From Sialis fuliginosa (taxonomy: Eukaryota > Arthropoda > Insecta > Megaloptera > Sialidae), in contig OY540813.1 of assembly GCA_961205875.1 (NCBI GenBank), forward strand, positions 31,095,001 to 31,159,000: 64,000 nucleotides of DNA, in the 5' to 3' direction. Shown here piece by piece: positions 1-11,900 of this stretch. Every line of letters begins with the position of its first letter. Within the stretch, counting starts at the first letter, position 1. Under the pieces are notes generated by a model. The model worked only from the letters and a program-made list of their open reading frames with translations. It was not told the origin of the DNA and did not search any database. Position numbers and translations under genes: made by a program.

Positions 1-114
1 CGCTGAACGTCAACACGACTGTCAGGTTGTAACCATAATGCTAAACGGCCACCTGAAGTACCAGTTGCACCACGTACCAGATCTCTGAGAAATTGTCTTT
101 CATTTGATTGAGCA
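1..114 (-). CDS. Partial coding exon of an unidentified gene
   Basis: Read on the minus strand, this stretch is open from its splice acceptor to the window edge. The acceptor is good: a pyrimidine-rich tract followed by CAG at 115-118. The reading frame enters with the exon's first base as the third base of a codon and gives about 38 residues, including NERQFLRDLVRGATGTSGG and LALWLQPDSRVDVQ. The other two frames contain stops. The base composition is clearly richer in G and C than the flanking AT-rich intron. I do not recognise the protein. Upstream exons must lie at higher coordinates on the minus strand, but none was located, so the U4 gene at 457-600 may sit in an intron of this gene. It is called coding because of the acceptor, the single open frame and the composition. 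Confidence 0.6.
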
Positions 115-274
115 CTGGAATGAAAAAGAAAAATAAGATTTAGTTATATTTAAAAAGATAAGGTTTTTTTGTCTTTATTTTATCTTCATTAATTACAATG
201 AATACCTATTAAAGAGGGGGGATTGATTTGTTTTTAGACAGATTTTATAAAAAAACTAATTTTTTATTAAACAA

Positions 275-387
275 GTCTTGAGGCTTCCGCGGTGATTTTT
301 AGAAGAGCCCTGAAGATGTCCACTGCAATGTGTGACGAAACGTTCGTCGATAACACGACCAAACCGACAAACCCAGAAGCCAAGATC
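275..387 (+). repeat. Interspersed repeat, copy A (hammerhead-core-like)
   Basis: This segment matches 24092-24240 in the opposite orientation. Shared blocks are the start GTCTTGAGGC, a CCGCGG-containing stretch, CTGAAGATGTC, ACTGCAATGTGTGACGAAAC, ATAACACGA and the end CCCAGAAGCCAAGATC. Copy A lacks one segment that copy B has between CCGCGG and CTGAAGA. The boxes CTGAAGA and GAAAC, separated by a short stem-loop, resemble the catalytic core of hammerhead ribozymes, which are known in Penelope-like elements. The element class is inferred. Confidence 0.6.
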
Positions 388-456
388 CATAATTTTTTAT
401 TAAATATAATAAAAATCTAATTAATTTCCAACTATGAATGTTATTTATTCTATAAA

Positions 457-600
457 CAACCTCCGTAGAGGTTTACAAAAATTGCCGTAGCGGATGGTAT
501 TTCACATCCTCATGGCGGGGTATTGGTTAAAGTTTTCAACTAGCAATAATCGCACCTCGGTTAGACCTCATTGGTTACGATATCGCCACTGCGCAAAGCT
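457..600 (-). ncRNA. U4 snRNA: U4 spliceosomal snRNA
   Basis: The minus strand begins AGCTTTGCGCAGTGGC at 600, the standard U4 5' end, and runs about 144 nt, the usual U4 length. The 5' stem-loop (549-581, RNA nt 20-52) keeps the CAATGAGG and CCGAGG kink-turn strands. Then come GATTATTGCTAGTTGAAAAC, AATACCCCGCC, an internal hairpin (492-509, GGATG/CATCC), the Sm site AATTTTTG (476-483) and a 3' hairpin (458-473, AACCTC/GAGGTT). U4 pairs with U6 in the U4/U6.U5 tri-snRNP. Substitutions relative to the common metazoan sequence are paired in the stems: GCC/GGC becomes ACC/GGT in the 5' loop. The less structured stretch reads CTTTAACCAAT instead of the usual CTTTTCCCAAT. A weak PSEA-like block lies about 45-60 bp upstream (near 644-661). 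It could be functional or a recent pseudogene; the paired changes favour function. Confidence 0.9.
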
Positions 601-690
601 AAAGAATGATTGTACGCGTAGCAACCTAACTAAATCGCATATACATTTCGTTGGCGAGAGCTAAGTTACTAACGGGATTTTCACATGCTA

Positions 691-839
691 GGATTCACGG
701 TATAAGCGGTTAGTGACCGGCGAGTTTTGATTGGCTGATTAATGGAATTTCTGATGCATTCTACCAGAAATTCCATAAATCAGCCAATGAAAACACACCG
801 GTCACTAACCGATAATTAACCGCTTACTGTCGTGAATCC
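691..839. repeat. Foldback MITE, 149 bp
   Basis: Nearly the whole element is a palindrome. The left arm begins GGATTCACGGTATAAGCGGT and the right arm ends with its imperfect complement, CGTGAATCC. The arms share AGTGACCGG, TTGGCTGATT and TGGAATTTCT blocks around a short centre. It lies just upstream of the U4 gene. No clear target duplication remains. Confidence 0.8.
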
Positions 840-2260
840 GAACAATATCATTGTATTTTCAGATATTGCCAGTATCTTATTCTGTGGAATTAAATTATTT
901 AAAATCATTAATATTGATTGTTGAAATAAAAAATTGAACGTGATTTTTAAAAATTTTGTATTTACATTGTATTTTATTAGATTTTATTTATTATATAGTT
1001 AGATTAAATGCTGAATATGAATATATAATAATAAAATTACATATGCCAATCCTGTATTCAGAGAAGTCTTTAATCAAGTAAGTGGTAAGAAACAGGTTTA
1101 AATTAAAAAAAAAAATACTTGTGACAAAGTGCACGATTATAATTATTTTAATATTATTGGTTATTTATTTTGTTATATTGAATTATTGAGATTTTTTAGA
1201 TGACTATTGATAAAGTAAAAACAAAGAATATATTATTACAAAAACGGTTATGTAATTAGCATTGTATGTATTTAGATTTCCTTGTGAGAAAATTTTACAT
1301 TTGAATGAACTTCTTAAATATTCGTTTATGCATACACTGATTTTACTATTTTTATTCATGAGATTGGAATTGTTACAGTTTTTAAACAACTGCGTTTTTT
1401 TATCTCACTATTGATTTATCACGTTTGAATTATCAGTCGCAGTGTCGGACTTAGGCCACCAAAAATTGTCCGCATAATATTTGAAGACCTTTTTTTCGCT
1501 ACCACTTTTGAAAAAAAATTCACTGGCGGAACTGAATTACTTTTTTTTGGTTCTACACCTCACTTATACATTTAAACGTAATTAAAGTAATTCGTTGTCA
1601 TGTCAATTTTGATGGCCCCTTAACCTCACTTTTGCGCTCCCCTGCTATTTTTGATGACCTCCCACGACGAAGGCTGGTTTCGCCAAATTGGCGAAATCAG
1701 GATTTTTTAGGAGAGGGGGGGGATTTTTTATGAGGGGGCATTGGCATATAATATTGATATTTTACATATATATTATAATATGGTATAACAATTTCGCCCC
1801 TCGCTTGTTACAATATTGCGAAGAGCCTCGCCCCCTTGGTCCCTCTTCTGGTCACCAATCTCTAACTACACCATTGATAAAACATTTTTATTAAAAATAT
1901 TAATATCTAACGATTTTTTTTAATTCTTTGTTAATAATTCAGTAATTATAGTTTAAATAATTTAAAAATACGTAGTAGTTAACAAAAGAATACGAAATTA
2001 ACCATATACAATTAACAAATACAATTAAATCAGAGAAAATAATAAAACATTACATAATATTTCCAGTATTATATAGAATTTGGTATAAAATACTCTAGAA
2101 CTCTAGACTCTAGTTAGATCAAAACTTAACCAAAAGCTTTTTACAGGGTACCGAATTGTATTATTTTGTCTATGGATTTTCATTTATGTAGAAAATAAAT
2201 TACAAAAATCTATAGACAACATAACATAGCTGTCAATTAAACTATAAATAAATATCTCGT
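840..2260. other. AT-rich non-coding stretch
   Basis: Low-complexity AT-rich DNA. A slightly GC-richer patch at 1600-1850 contains a G-run (about 1713-1724) and may be old repeat. No supported gene; short open frames here have no splice signals or coding composition. Confidence 0.5.
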
Positions 2261-2360
2261 ATAATGATTTTAATCTAGACAAAATACAATTCTTTATATC
2301 GGGCAATGTGCGAGCAAACAAACGCAGCTGGCGTCTCCCTGTCACATTGCAAATGAAAGA

Positions 2361-2439
2361 GTAGGGGGATGCGCCCCCACTCTTATTCGTATACAGACTG
2401 TGCGTCAGTTAACCGTGGAATCTCGTATGTAATAGATCG
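2361..2439 (+). promoter_or_regulatory. Core promoter: GC hairpin, initiator and DPE
   Basis: An arthropod initiator, TCAGTT, lies at 2405-2410, placing +1 at A2407. AGATC at 2434-2438 fits the downstream promoter element consensus RGWYV and starts exactly at +28, the required spacing. Just upstream, 2360-2382 holds GGGGG/CCCCC complementary runs, a GC-box-like feature that stands out in AT-rich DNA. No TATA box is evident, which fits an Inr plus DPE promoter. The first coding exon starts 315 nt downstream. Confidence 0.55.
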
Positions 2440-2721
2440 AGCACATGGATGTATAAATATGTAAACAAAAATAAAAATATGCAAATAATTAAACACATTT
2501 AAGAATTATTAACCACTTATTTTATTTGTATTATAATTTAATTATTTCACGTTGGCACAACTATTAAAAATCCGACTGTTTCCAATCAATAATAATGTCA
2601 AATAAAAGAAATCTTATATTTTACTGTAATAGTGATTATTAAAGTAAACATTAAAAATAGATATGTATTTTAGACAACTTTTAATACAAAGTTAACTCGG
2701 AAATGATTTTAATTTACAACA
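2407..2721 (+). other. Probable 5' leader
   Basis: The stretch from the predicted start site to the ATG at 2722 would be an unspliced leader of about 315 nt, AT-rich and with several short upstream ATGs. The ATG context, CAACAATGG, is good for arthropods. Confidence 0.45.
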
Positions 2722-2988
2722 ATGGATGAAACAGCAGAAGACCGTCTGTGGAAACAAATAATGTACTTATTGTTGTTAGTTTTTTACTTCTGTGGAAATC
2801 TGAAAACCGTTTCACTAGAATCGGTTTCAGATCTTCGTGTTTCAAGTAGTGTTGGTAGTGACAGTGTTTTACAAAGAAATAATGGTTTTGGCAAGAATGT
2901 ATCAGTGTGTGAAATGGATCAATGCAACTGCAATAATTCAGTGCATAAATCCTGGATCTATGTCAATTGCAGTTTTGATAATAAACAG
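2722..2988 (+). CDS. Exon 1: signal peptide and LRRNT start
   Basis: It encodes residues 1-89: a polar start, the hydrophobic signal core at 15-24, a serine-rich linker, and the cluster VCEMDQCNC with a following C83. The donor is CAG|GTGATT at 2989, phase 0. Translation continues open into the intron to 3111, but that read-through is AT-biased and is not part of the protein. Confidence 0.8.
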
Positions 2989-5900
2989 GTGATTTTTATT
3001 TTATTTTGTTTAATTTTGATTATTTATATATTTTATTTATTTTCGTATCATTATTACCTACCTATTATTTATGTACATTTAATATTTATTTGCAATACTA
3101 AATTAAAATGAAATAATTTATAATTCAAAAGTAACTATAAATATCTTTCTGATCAATTTTATATCCAAATGTACACAATGATCTAGATCATGGCTCCCAC
3201 AAATTGGGGGCCTAGGGCTAAGGGGGCCCCCGCACGGTAAGTCAACGAGCTTTTCTTAGCTGGAAGGGGCCCGTCGAAAATACTGGGACTCGCGATATGA
3301 TGTGGGGGCCTGATTTAAAGAACTGTCGAATTATCATTAATATTATTATTAATTAAATAAAATTAATTTATTACCTCAATTATTTTAGATTAAAGTTAAA
3401 CTAAAAAAAAATCACCTCTCTTAATTATTTTTTAATTACCAAAAAGAACACTTGTGAGAAGCAAAATTCTAATTTACGTAATTAGATATTAAATAGTATA
3501 CTTAGGTAGCTACTGACGACAATGAAAAGTTGATATTACTATTTCTATTTCAGAAGTTACATTAGAAATTAATGCTAAAAAACTCCCATTTCCTTTATTG
3601 TTAGTCTTCGATCCTTTACAACAAATGAAATGAAAGATAATATAGAATAATCAATTTAACAGCACAATCAATTTCCTTTTAAACAAGTTAGAGCACTTAT
3701 TTTTATACAAAAGGCCATCAACCGTTTCAAAATAAACCTATAACAAAAATAACAATACTTTTAATGACCGCATTGAGTGAAGTGAAGACATACCTATAAA
3801 TAAAAACAAAACAAGTGGATATGATGGTACTTATCAAGCAGTTTTATATCTCCTTATTAAGATCTATATTTAGTTGTTATTTATTATAGTTTTATTATTA
3901 CTGCATCTACAGCTACAGATACAGCTGTGATTCTGTGATTCATTTACATTTGTCATTCAAGAACCAAGAGGTCATCTGCTAGTGGCAAAGAACTTACAAT
4001 TTGAGTAAATTCGACAATTATTGTAAATTTTATATCAAATTTAATTAGGTACACATGGAAGCTCGTATAATCTAAAATTTACGGTGTTATTAATTAAAAA
4101 ACACGGATTATCTATAGTTAGGGTGACAGGGTCTCAGATTTTCACTCGGAGTCACATGATTTTAACACCGTATCTCCGGTCTTTAAGTTTTGTTTAAATT
4201 TCTTCGGGTTTTATAATAATGTCGAAACGTCAAAAAATAAATAGTCTGGAAACAAAAAAAACAAAAAAAAATTTTATTGAGGGAATAAAGATTCCTCCTT
4301 CTACCCTCCCCCCTTTTTGTACCAGAGTTTACATTTATTAAAAAATGTCGGAGGTTATTTTAATGTGCAGTTCTAGCTTGTAAAATTTAAATTTACAGTT
4401 CGAAATATTATTGCAGTGCCTAAGGAAAAAAAAGAAACATTTCGAACTGTGCATATTTAAATTTTAGAGGTGTGTAATAATGTACAAACAAGCTAGATCT
4501 CACGCACACTAAAATAACCCCTGCCTACAATCTAGAAACATCAATATTCGTATTAGAGCTGGGCGCGGGTCGTGAATTTTTCGTGTCACGGTCGTGACCC
4601 GCGTGAGCGTGAGCGATTTTCAAAGCTTGAATCGTGAGTCAAATTAAAACAACCGTGCACGAGTACATTTTTCCGTGAGTATATTTCGAAGTTAATTTTT
4701 TTTAACGAATTTTGACATTAAAAAAAAAAGTATAAAAAATAAATTTTATTTTTAGAAGCACTTTCACATGGTCAGTATTGCCAACTAGATCAGAACACCA
4801 AAAAAAGATTTAAAAATGCATTGTAGTTTTATTTTCTTATTGTTTTGTTTGCTATTACTGTACTAGAATGTAATTTAGAAGAAAATAAAATGAATATAAA
4901 ATATACTACACAATATATTACACGTAAAAACATTAATTTTCATCATTTAAAAATTTATTTTCAACTTTTCGTTACACATCAGCTAGGGTGGTGTTGTTTA
5001 CATATCAAGTAATACAATAAACGATGTAATTTTAATGCCGTGTTTACACCGAAAAACAAAACAGCAATATCGTGTCTGTTTGTGCAATAAGTGCAATAAA
5101 CCCTATGCATTTTTAAATACGATGTGTTTTCAAACACCGTGTTGCTGTTTTGTTTTGTTTGGTCTAAACACGGCATAACAATTCTTCATCTGTTTTAAAC
5201 GCCCACAATATACACTGAATATTTTACTGATTAAATTGCCAAATATTAGGCACATTTACTCTAATTTACCAGTTATAAATTAAATCTGTCAGTTTCGTTT
5301 AACAATCGTTTCTTTGATCATTACTGTTTATTACATTACTTATTGTCTCCTAAGTCGTTTGCAATTATTTCAAGTTTGTTTTTTACTGCCACCTCTACAG
5401 TTATTACACTGTAAATGGCACAGATGAATATAAATTCGTATTTATGGCGGCTTTATTGTATAATTGGATGTCCGAAAATCGTCAATTTTAGTATTTATTA
5501 CCGGACAAATTAATCAGTTGTGATTTTTTCCCATGATACAACTTTTTTTGATAACGTCATTGGCTTATAAAGTATGTAAGTACAGTAGAATTCATGTTTA
5601 TGTGCATACTAGCTGGACCAGCGCGGCTTCGCTCGCGTAGACTACGGAATTATTGTTTAGGATTTAAAAAAAAATATAGTTGAATTAAGTACAAACACGA
5701 TTAGTTATTATTGTAATAAAAACCAAACAACACTTAAATTACCTACCTAACAAAAACGAATCAGAACAAAAAGTAAAAATAATGTTTGCCCTGCTTTTTT
5801 AAAAGTTAATTATTGAAAACAAAATAACAATTGACAATGAAAAGAATACCGGCTGTGATCATTCCCTCTGCCCTGCGACTACTCGGCACGCCCCCTCCTT

Positions 5901-8900
5901 CCCGCACGCCGCGACGCGGGTCACCATCGCGCGAATAATATGTTCCCGTATGTATGTATATTTCAAAATATTTTCTAAACTATATGACTAAATTGGATGT
6001 TGTAAAGGGCAAATTATATCTACATTAAGTACTTATGACAATGAAATCATTTATTTCGATAAGGATTAATGTTTTGAAGGTCATAAGTCCACGTAAACAG
6101 AACCCAAATATTTTTAATTTTCGTTGTAACATAAAAGCAGTCATTGTGGCTTAATTCTACACAATTCTTTAATACAATTCAATATTGAACGGTTTAGGCA
6201 GCGTATTGCAAAATAGCGCACCGACGCGACGCCAACATTTTTTCCGACTTGATTTACTATTATCGTCACTGCTTAATTGTTATGTTACCTAATGTAACAA
6301 AATATAGCCTATAACCTGGCCAGAGAACGTACCTATGAATTAAAAAAGAAACCACGTAAATCGGATAAGTGGTTCTCGAGTGATAAGCGCACTAACGGAC
6401 AGAGACGTTGAGCTTTATATATATTAAGGATGAGAATTTTAGAAGTCAACGATACCTCACCCCCACCCCTATATGGTGTATAAGTAAAGTTAGTCACTTT
6501 GGCTTTTAAAGGAATCAATATTGAATATATCATGTACTTTTTTATTAGATTTAATGAAGTACCATTATTCTAATTGTAAGGAAAATACAAGAAATCACAT
6601 AGAATGTGGCATACCTATATTTTATATTCAATGACATATGTATTACATTATAGTTGATTATAGAGAGTAGATCTTGTATTTTATAGATTAAACATCTAAT
6701 CACTTATTAAGTCGCTATGATGATTACCTACTAGACAACATCAAAACCAGAAAGATGGCATATATTTTCATTTAACTAGATACAGAATGTATAACGCTTT
6801 CTTCTTGATAATAATAATGCCTGCATCTGGTAAATTAGAATATATACATAAATAAAGTAATTAATGTATGATAATAATACATATGTAGTGAAAATTATTC
6901 AATTCACCATTATGTTTGTCAATTTATCTATATGCACTGAATTAAGTATTAATTGGTACTTTCTCACTTTTATTCGCTTTTTTCTTAAATCTATTATCAT
7001 CTTTAAAAACATATGTAGACAACTATTTATATCAGCATTAACTAAGACTATTTTCACAAACTCAGGGGGAATTTTTAAATCTGTGGTGAACTTGAGAAAA
7101 CAAGTGAGTTCTGCATGGTTAGCACCCCAACAGTTCTAGAGTTCTATGATACATTTTTTGAAAATGCTGTTAACATAATGCAGCAGTAAAAATTTTTAAT
7201 GAATAAAATTAATACTTAAATCAATGTAGATCTCAATTAGTAGCACTTGATACTTTTTTATATTTTTTTCTAACTCAAAAATGCATCTGTAAGTGGCTCC
7301 AAACATTTCACGTAGTACGTATTTCGGAACCCTTATGGCCGAATTTTTTTAAAGTCAGGTGACTTTTAAAAAAAATCGTTAGTAATTTATCCATTTTAGG
7401 GGAGGGGTAAATTGACATAACTCTTTTTCAAAATATCATAGAATTCCAGAACCACTTTTTTTTTTAAATTTCATATAGGTGATTTTTAAAAACACGATCA
7501 AGGTATACGCGGTTTTTGGGGATTGATGGGCTTCTTTTTTGTAATTCTCACGAACTCATCTTACTAATAAAACAAGTACCTCTTTATTTAAATCAATTTA
7601 ATTACCAAAATTTGCAAATATAATTTGTTTTTTAAATTATAGTCTTTTATTTATTTATTTTTATTTTTTTCTCCAGTAATGGATAAAGTAAAACCAGTAA
7701 TGGGTATCTAGTGATGGACACTTGATAATGACTTCAAAATGATGAGTACTACGATACAAAAGTTATAAAATAAAGAATCGTAAAATTTGAAACAATGTAA
7801 AGCAAATGCTATAATATAATAATTTAATAAATAAATTACGCAAATAATTAGTTTAAATGTCCATCATTTTGACATCCATTGGCCGATTATCATCAAATTA
7901 AGCTGTTTTACAGTTGTGTCTATAGATTATGATTCAGTAATCAAATATCAACAAATATTTATAATTTAGTATATTTAATTAAACAAGAATCCAACACTGG
8001 GGTATGATCCAAGACTGGTGCCAGTACGTTATAGCAATTTGGTTTTATTTCTGTAGAATTAAAATGTTTTATATTTAGTTGAAACAAAGCATAGGGTCGA
8101 GTGGGGTAAATATGAAACACCAAAAAAAATGGGGTAAAAGTGAAACAAGCTTGCAACTAAAAAACTAATTTGTTTATAGGAGAATTATAAAAACTGACAT
8201 CATCATTAAAGGTTTGTTAAAGCGACCTAAAATATAAATCGCCTAATAAGTGATGTGTCACCCCTACAGATTTCCCTGTTAGTCGATGTCAAAACGTGTG
8301 AATTAAATTTTAATTCATTGCACATAACTTTCAGTATAGCTCAGATTTCAGATATTAATTAAAGTTACAATTTCACAATGATATGCCACAAAGAAGATAA
8401 ATCAAAGTTGCCTTTGTAGTTTTTCTTTTAATTTTTCGAGAAATATTTTCCATTAGAGGCCTATTTCACTTTTTCCCTTACCTGTTTCACTTTTTCCCAA
8501 ATTAGAGGATAAAAATGAAACACACTTTTTTCATTTTTAAAGTCCGTGTTGTATCGTACAGTTCAAATGATGTAAGTATTTAAAATGGTTATTCATAAGC
8601 GCATCTAGTATAAAAAATTAAAGTATGAATTTGTATCGTTAACTGTCAAAAAAAATGAAAGATTTGTATTTTGTTTCACTTTTACCTCAGTTGACCCTAC
8701 AAGTATTAATGATTTGTCTTGATTTTTTATCAGATTTATCTCCAAAGAGCGTGGTTTAAACATTTCACCTATTACAAAAACAATGCTTATCTCGCGATAT
8801 ATAAAAAACCGTTTGGATAAATATCAGTCGATTCAATGATTATACCATGACCTTGTTACTTGATATCTTCCACAACAACACAAGTGTCTCAAGTCCTTAA

Positions 8901-11900
8901 GGGGCTGAGGTAGGTACCTGTAGATGGTCGCCAGAGCGTGGGACGTACGAGGAAGACCCTAGTACACCTGTGATACATATCTTATTAAGACCCTCAGACC
9001 CTTTCTGCAGTGACGTAATATATGTGTAAATGTGTAGAGGGTTGGTGTGAGAATTCGGCCGAGTGGAACTTATCTCGATGTATAATTTTAGTTTGTTTTG
9101 CGGTTCTCAGAATACCCCGAATAGAGTTTGGACGTACGGAAGATTTATTTGAAAATTAAATAAGTTTCTAATTGGAAATCAGGGAAGGTAATTTATGTAT
9201 TACTTTAAGCTATAATAATACTTAAAATTCTGTCAACGTGTCGTAAAGAATAATTGAGGACATTCTATTAATATTTTCTGATATTTCTAATAATAAGTTA
9301 TAAAAATAAATATTTCTTTAATATTTTTAACTTGAAATTTTGTGGTGAAGCTTGTTGCCTTTAGTAGTTTCAAGTATTGACGATATTTCACTTTATATGT
9401 ATAAATTATAACTATTTGTACAATTGAAATGAATCGTTCAATAAAAAATCATTTTTTTACTTGGAATTTATGTCGAATAAAAATGTACGAACTCGAGAAA
9501 ACTTAATCACGTTTAATAATACTTACAATTAAGCAATGTGTCAGTCACTTAAATCATATAGTAGTGTCATTTCTAATATTATAACATCGCATTTTGTCTT
9601 TAGAATTGTAAAAGATTATTATTGTGGTACTTAGTTATTATAAATTTTTAATGTGACAATATTTGTAATAAACTTGTACAACAACTTTTAACAACATGTA
9701 AAAAGGTGAACTGTCAGTTTTAATTAAATTATCATTTAAAAAAAAAAATTATAACGGTTTATATAAATTATTATTCATTTTTACGGTTACTATAATAAGG
9801 ATAAACTATTAATTATTAATGATAAATAATTAGTTTATAGTTTGTATGAAAAAACACGTACTAATTGTAATTTTCTCAACAAATGTTCATTACAGTGGAT
9901 ATTTTCTTAATAGGCATAATAATAAGAAATAATATAAAAATAGTAATAATAATCTTTAAAATATTCGTAATTTAGTCAATATTAACCCTGTTGAAAGTAA
10001 ACATTAAACTTCATATACTTACAATTAGACTGCAAGATAATGTCGATAAATATTAATTACTTCTACATTTATAAAATGTAAACGACTACACAAACAATTG
10101 ATAAAGCTTGAAAATATCTTTAACAGTATATGAAATCATTGCAGTGGTGCCAAATAAACAAAAATAATTTCCACACACAAATTACATAAATATTTATTTT
10201 AATCTTAACCCATATCAAAGAAGAATACAAACTGTTCTATAGATAATATTGTTATGTTTATTAACATTAGATAAATAGTATGTGCAGTTATCTTTATCTT
10301 CAACAGGACTGTGACTTAACTACAATAAGAAAGATTAAAATATTCTCAATACGTGCTTGAACATTTTACTAGGTACCTTTTATTTTTTAAAAGAAAATAT
10401 CAATAAGTTTTTCTTAATATGGGCCTGCCCTAATTCAATATTATTTAACCTAATTCTGGTTTTGAGCTTTCGATTTCATTAAAAACGGTTTAACTAGTAG
10501 TGTTTGTCTCAAGTCGGAACAAACCACAGAACATTAAATATTATTTTTAGTGTTATGTGGAACAAACAGACATATACATACATACAGATAAAAATTCTAA
10601 TAACTATCAAAATGAATTATACTGTTGCAAAACGACCTATAGATTAAAAACAAAACAAAATTACATTGTACAGATAGTCTATATATGTTACTCATATTTA
10701 TAGGTACTCGCCTATGATCGAAATACAACCAATATTTTACCTGCCTTAACGGCAACATACGCACATGATTTTTTTGCACATTAATAGTACAATACCTAAC
10801 TTGCTTTTACAACAAAAATTTTCAAATATTGAATGGAAATCTCTATATGGATTCTCTACGTTTGACAGAAACCCAAACTGTACCATAGTTGTGCATAAAA
10901 AAATCATGTGTGTATGTTAACTTTATTTTACCTGTCTTAACGGCAACATACACACATGATTTTTTTATGCACATCTATGTATGGTACAGTCCCTTTCGAA
11001 TGATATTGATATAAGTTTCATTCACCTCCTTTTATAATAAATACAAAAAAAACGTATGACAATTTTCGATGTTCAGAGGTTGCTGATGTAATTGGTGGTA
11101 ATTGAAGACCTGAAACTGTTTTTTGCGCTCTTTTGGTGTTTGTTTTTAGTTATAATATCACTTTTTAATCCTCATAATGCTCTTATACCTCATTTCGGTT
11201 TCGCCAACTCCTATAGCTACGCCACTGATTATAATATTTACTTGTAAAAACCATATTACATTTACCATTAAATAAATTACTTCAACTCTTATTTGATCAA
11301 TAATAATATTAAAATCAAATATCAATAATTGCAATTATTTTAATTATGGCACGGGACGTAATTATGCTCAATGTATTTTAATATATTATTACACTGATTG
11401 CTGTAATGGGAGTACGGCACTGAGTACTAGTTTTAAATAAACATAAGTTACTTATATTATGGTAATGTTGAATGCAAGGAGATAAAACGTATTAGGTACT
11501 GCATTACCATTTCTGGCCATAAATGTGTACCAGCAGCAAGTAGTTGCATTACCATTTGCAATAATTAATGTGACATTAAGTGATTTAGAGAGAAATTCTT
11601 ATCTTATTATTCATATAATATAATGCCTTAACTGTCATCGACTGTGTTTCAAGATTGGAAATATTTTTCTTCCTCATTTTCAAAATAGGTATGATGCCAG
11701 TAACAAAGTATCACTGAAATTATGATTTTAAATAATAATTTCTAAAAAATGTATTTATTTTTATATTAAAAGCGAGATTAATATGATTTTTGTTAAAATA
11801 AAAACGCAAAATACAGCAATCCGCCATGTTTCATAAAACACCAGTCAGAGTGGATGACGTCACGGCTACGTAAACGTCATTTTTGTTTCATTAATATATG

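Noticed and set aside
2313-2350. Possible microRNA precursor (GCAATGTG...CACATTGC)
   Set aside because: Only 8 bp of outer stem and a 4-bp inner stem; not a miRNA fold.
2722-3111. Reading exon 1 through to the stop at 3111 as a complete protein
   Set aside because: A good donor at 2989 and the in-phase continuation of the LRRNT cap in exon 2 show that the tail is intron.
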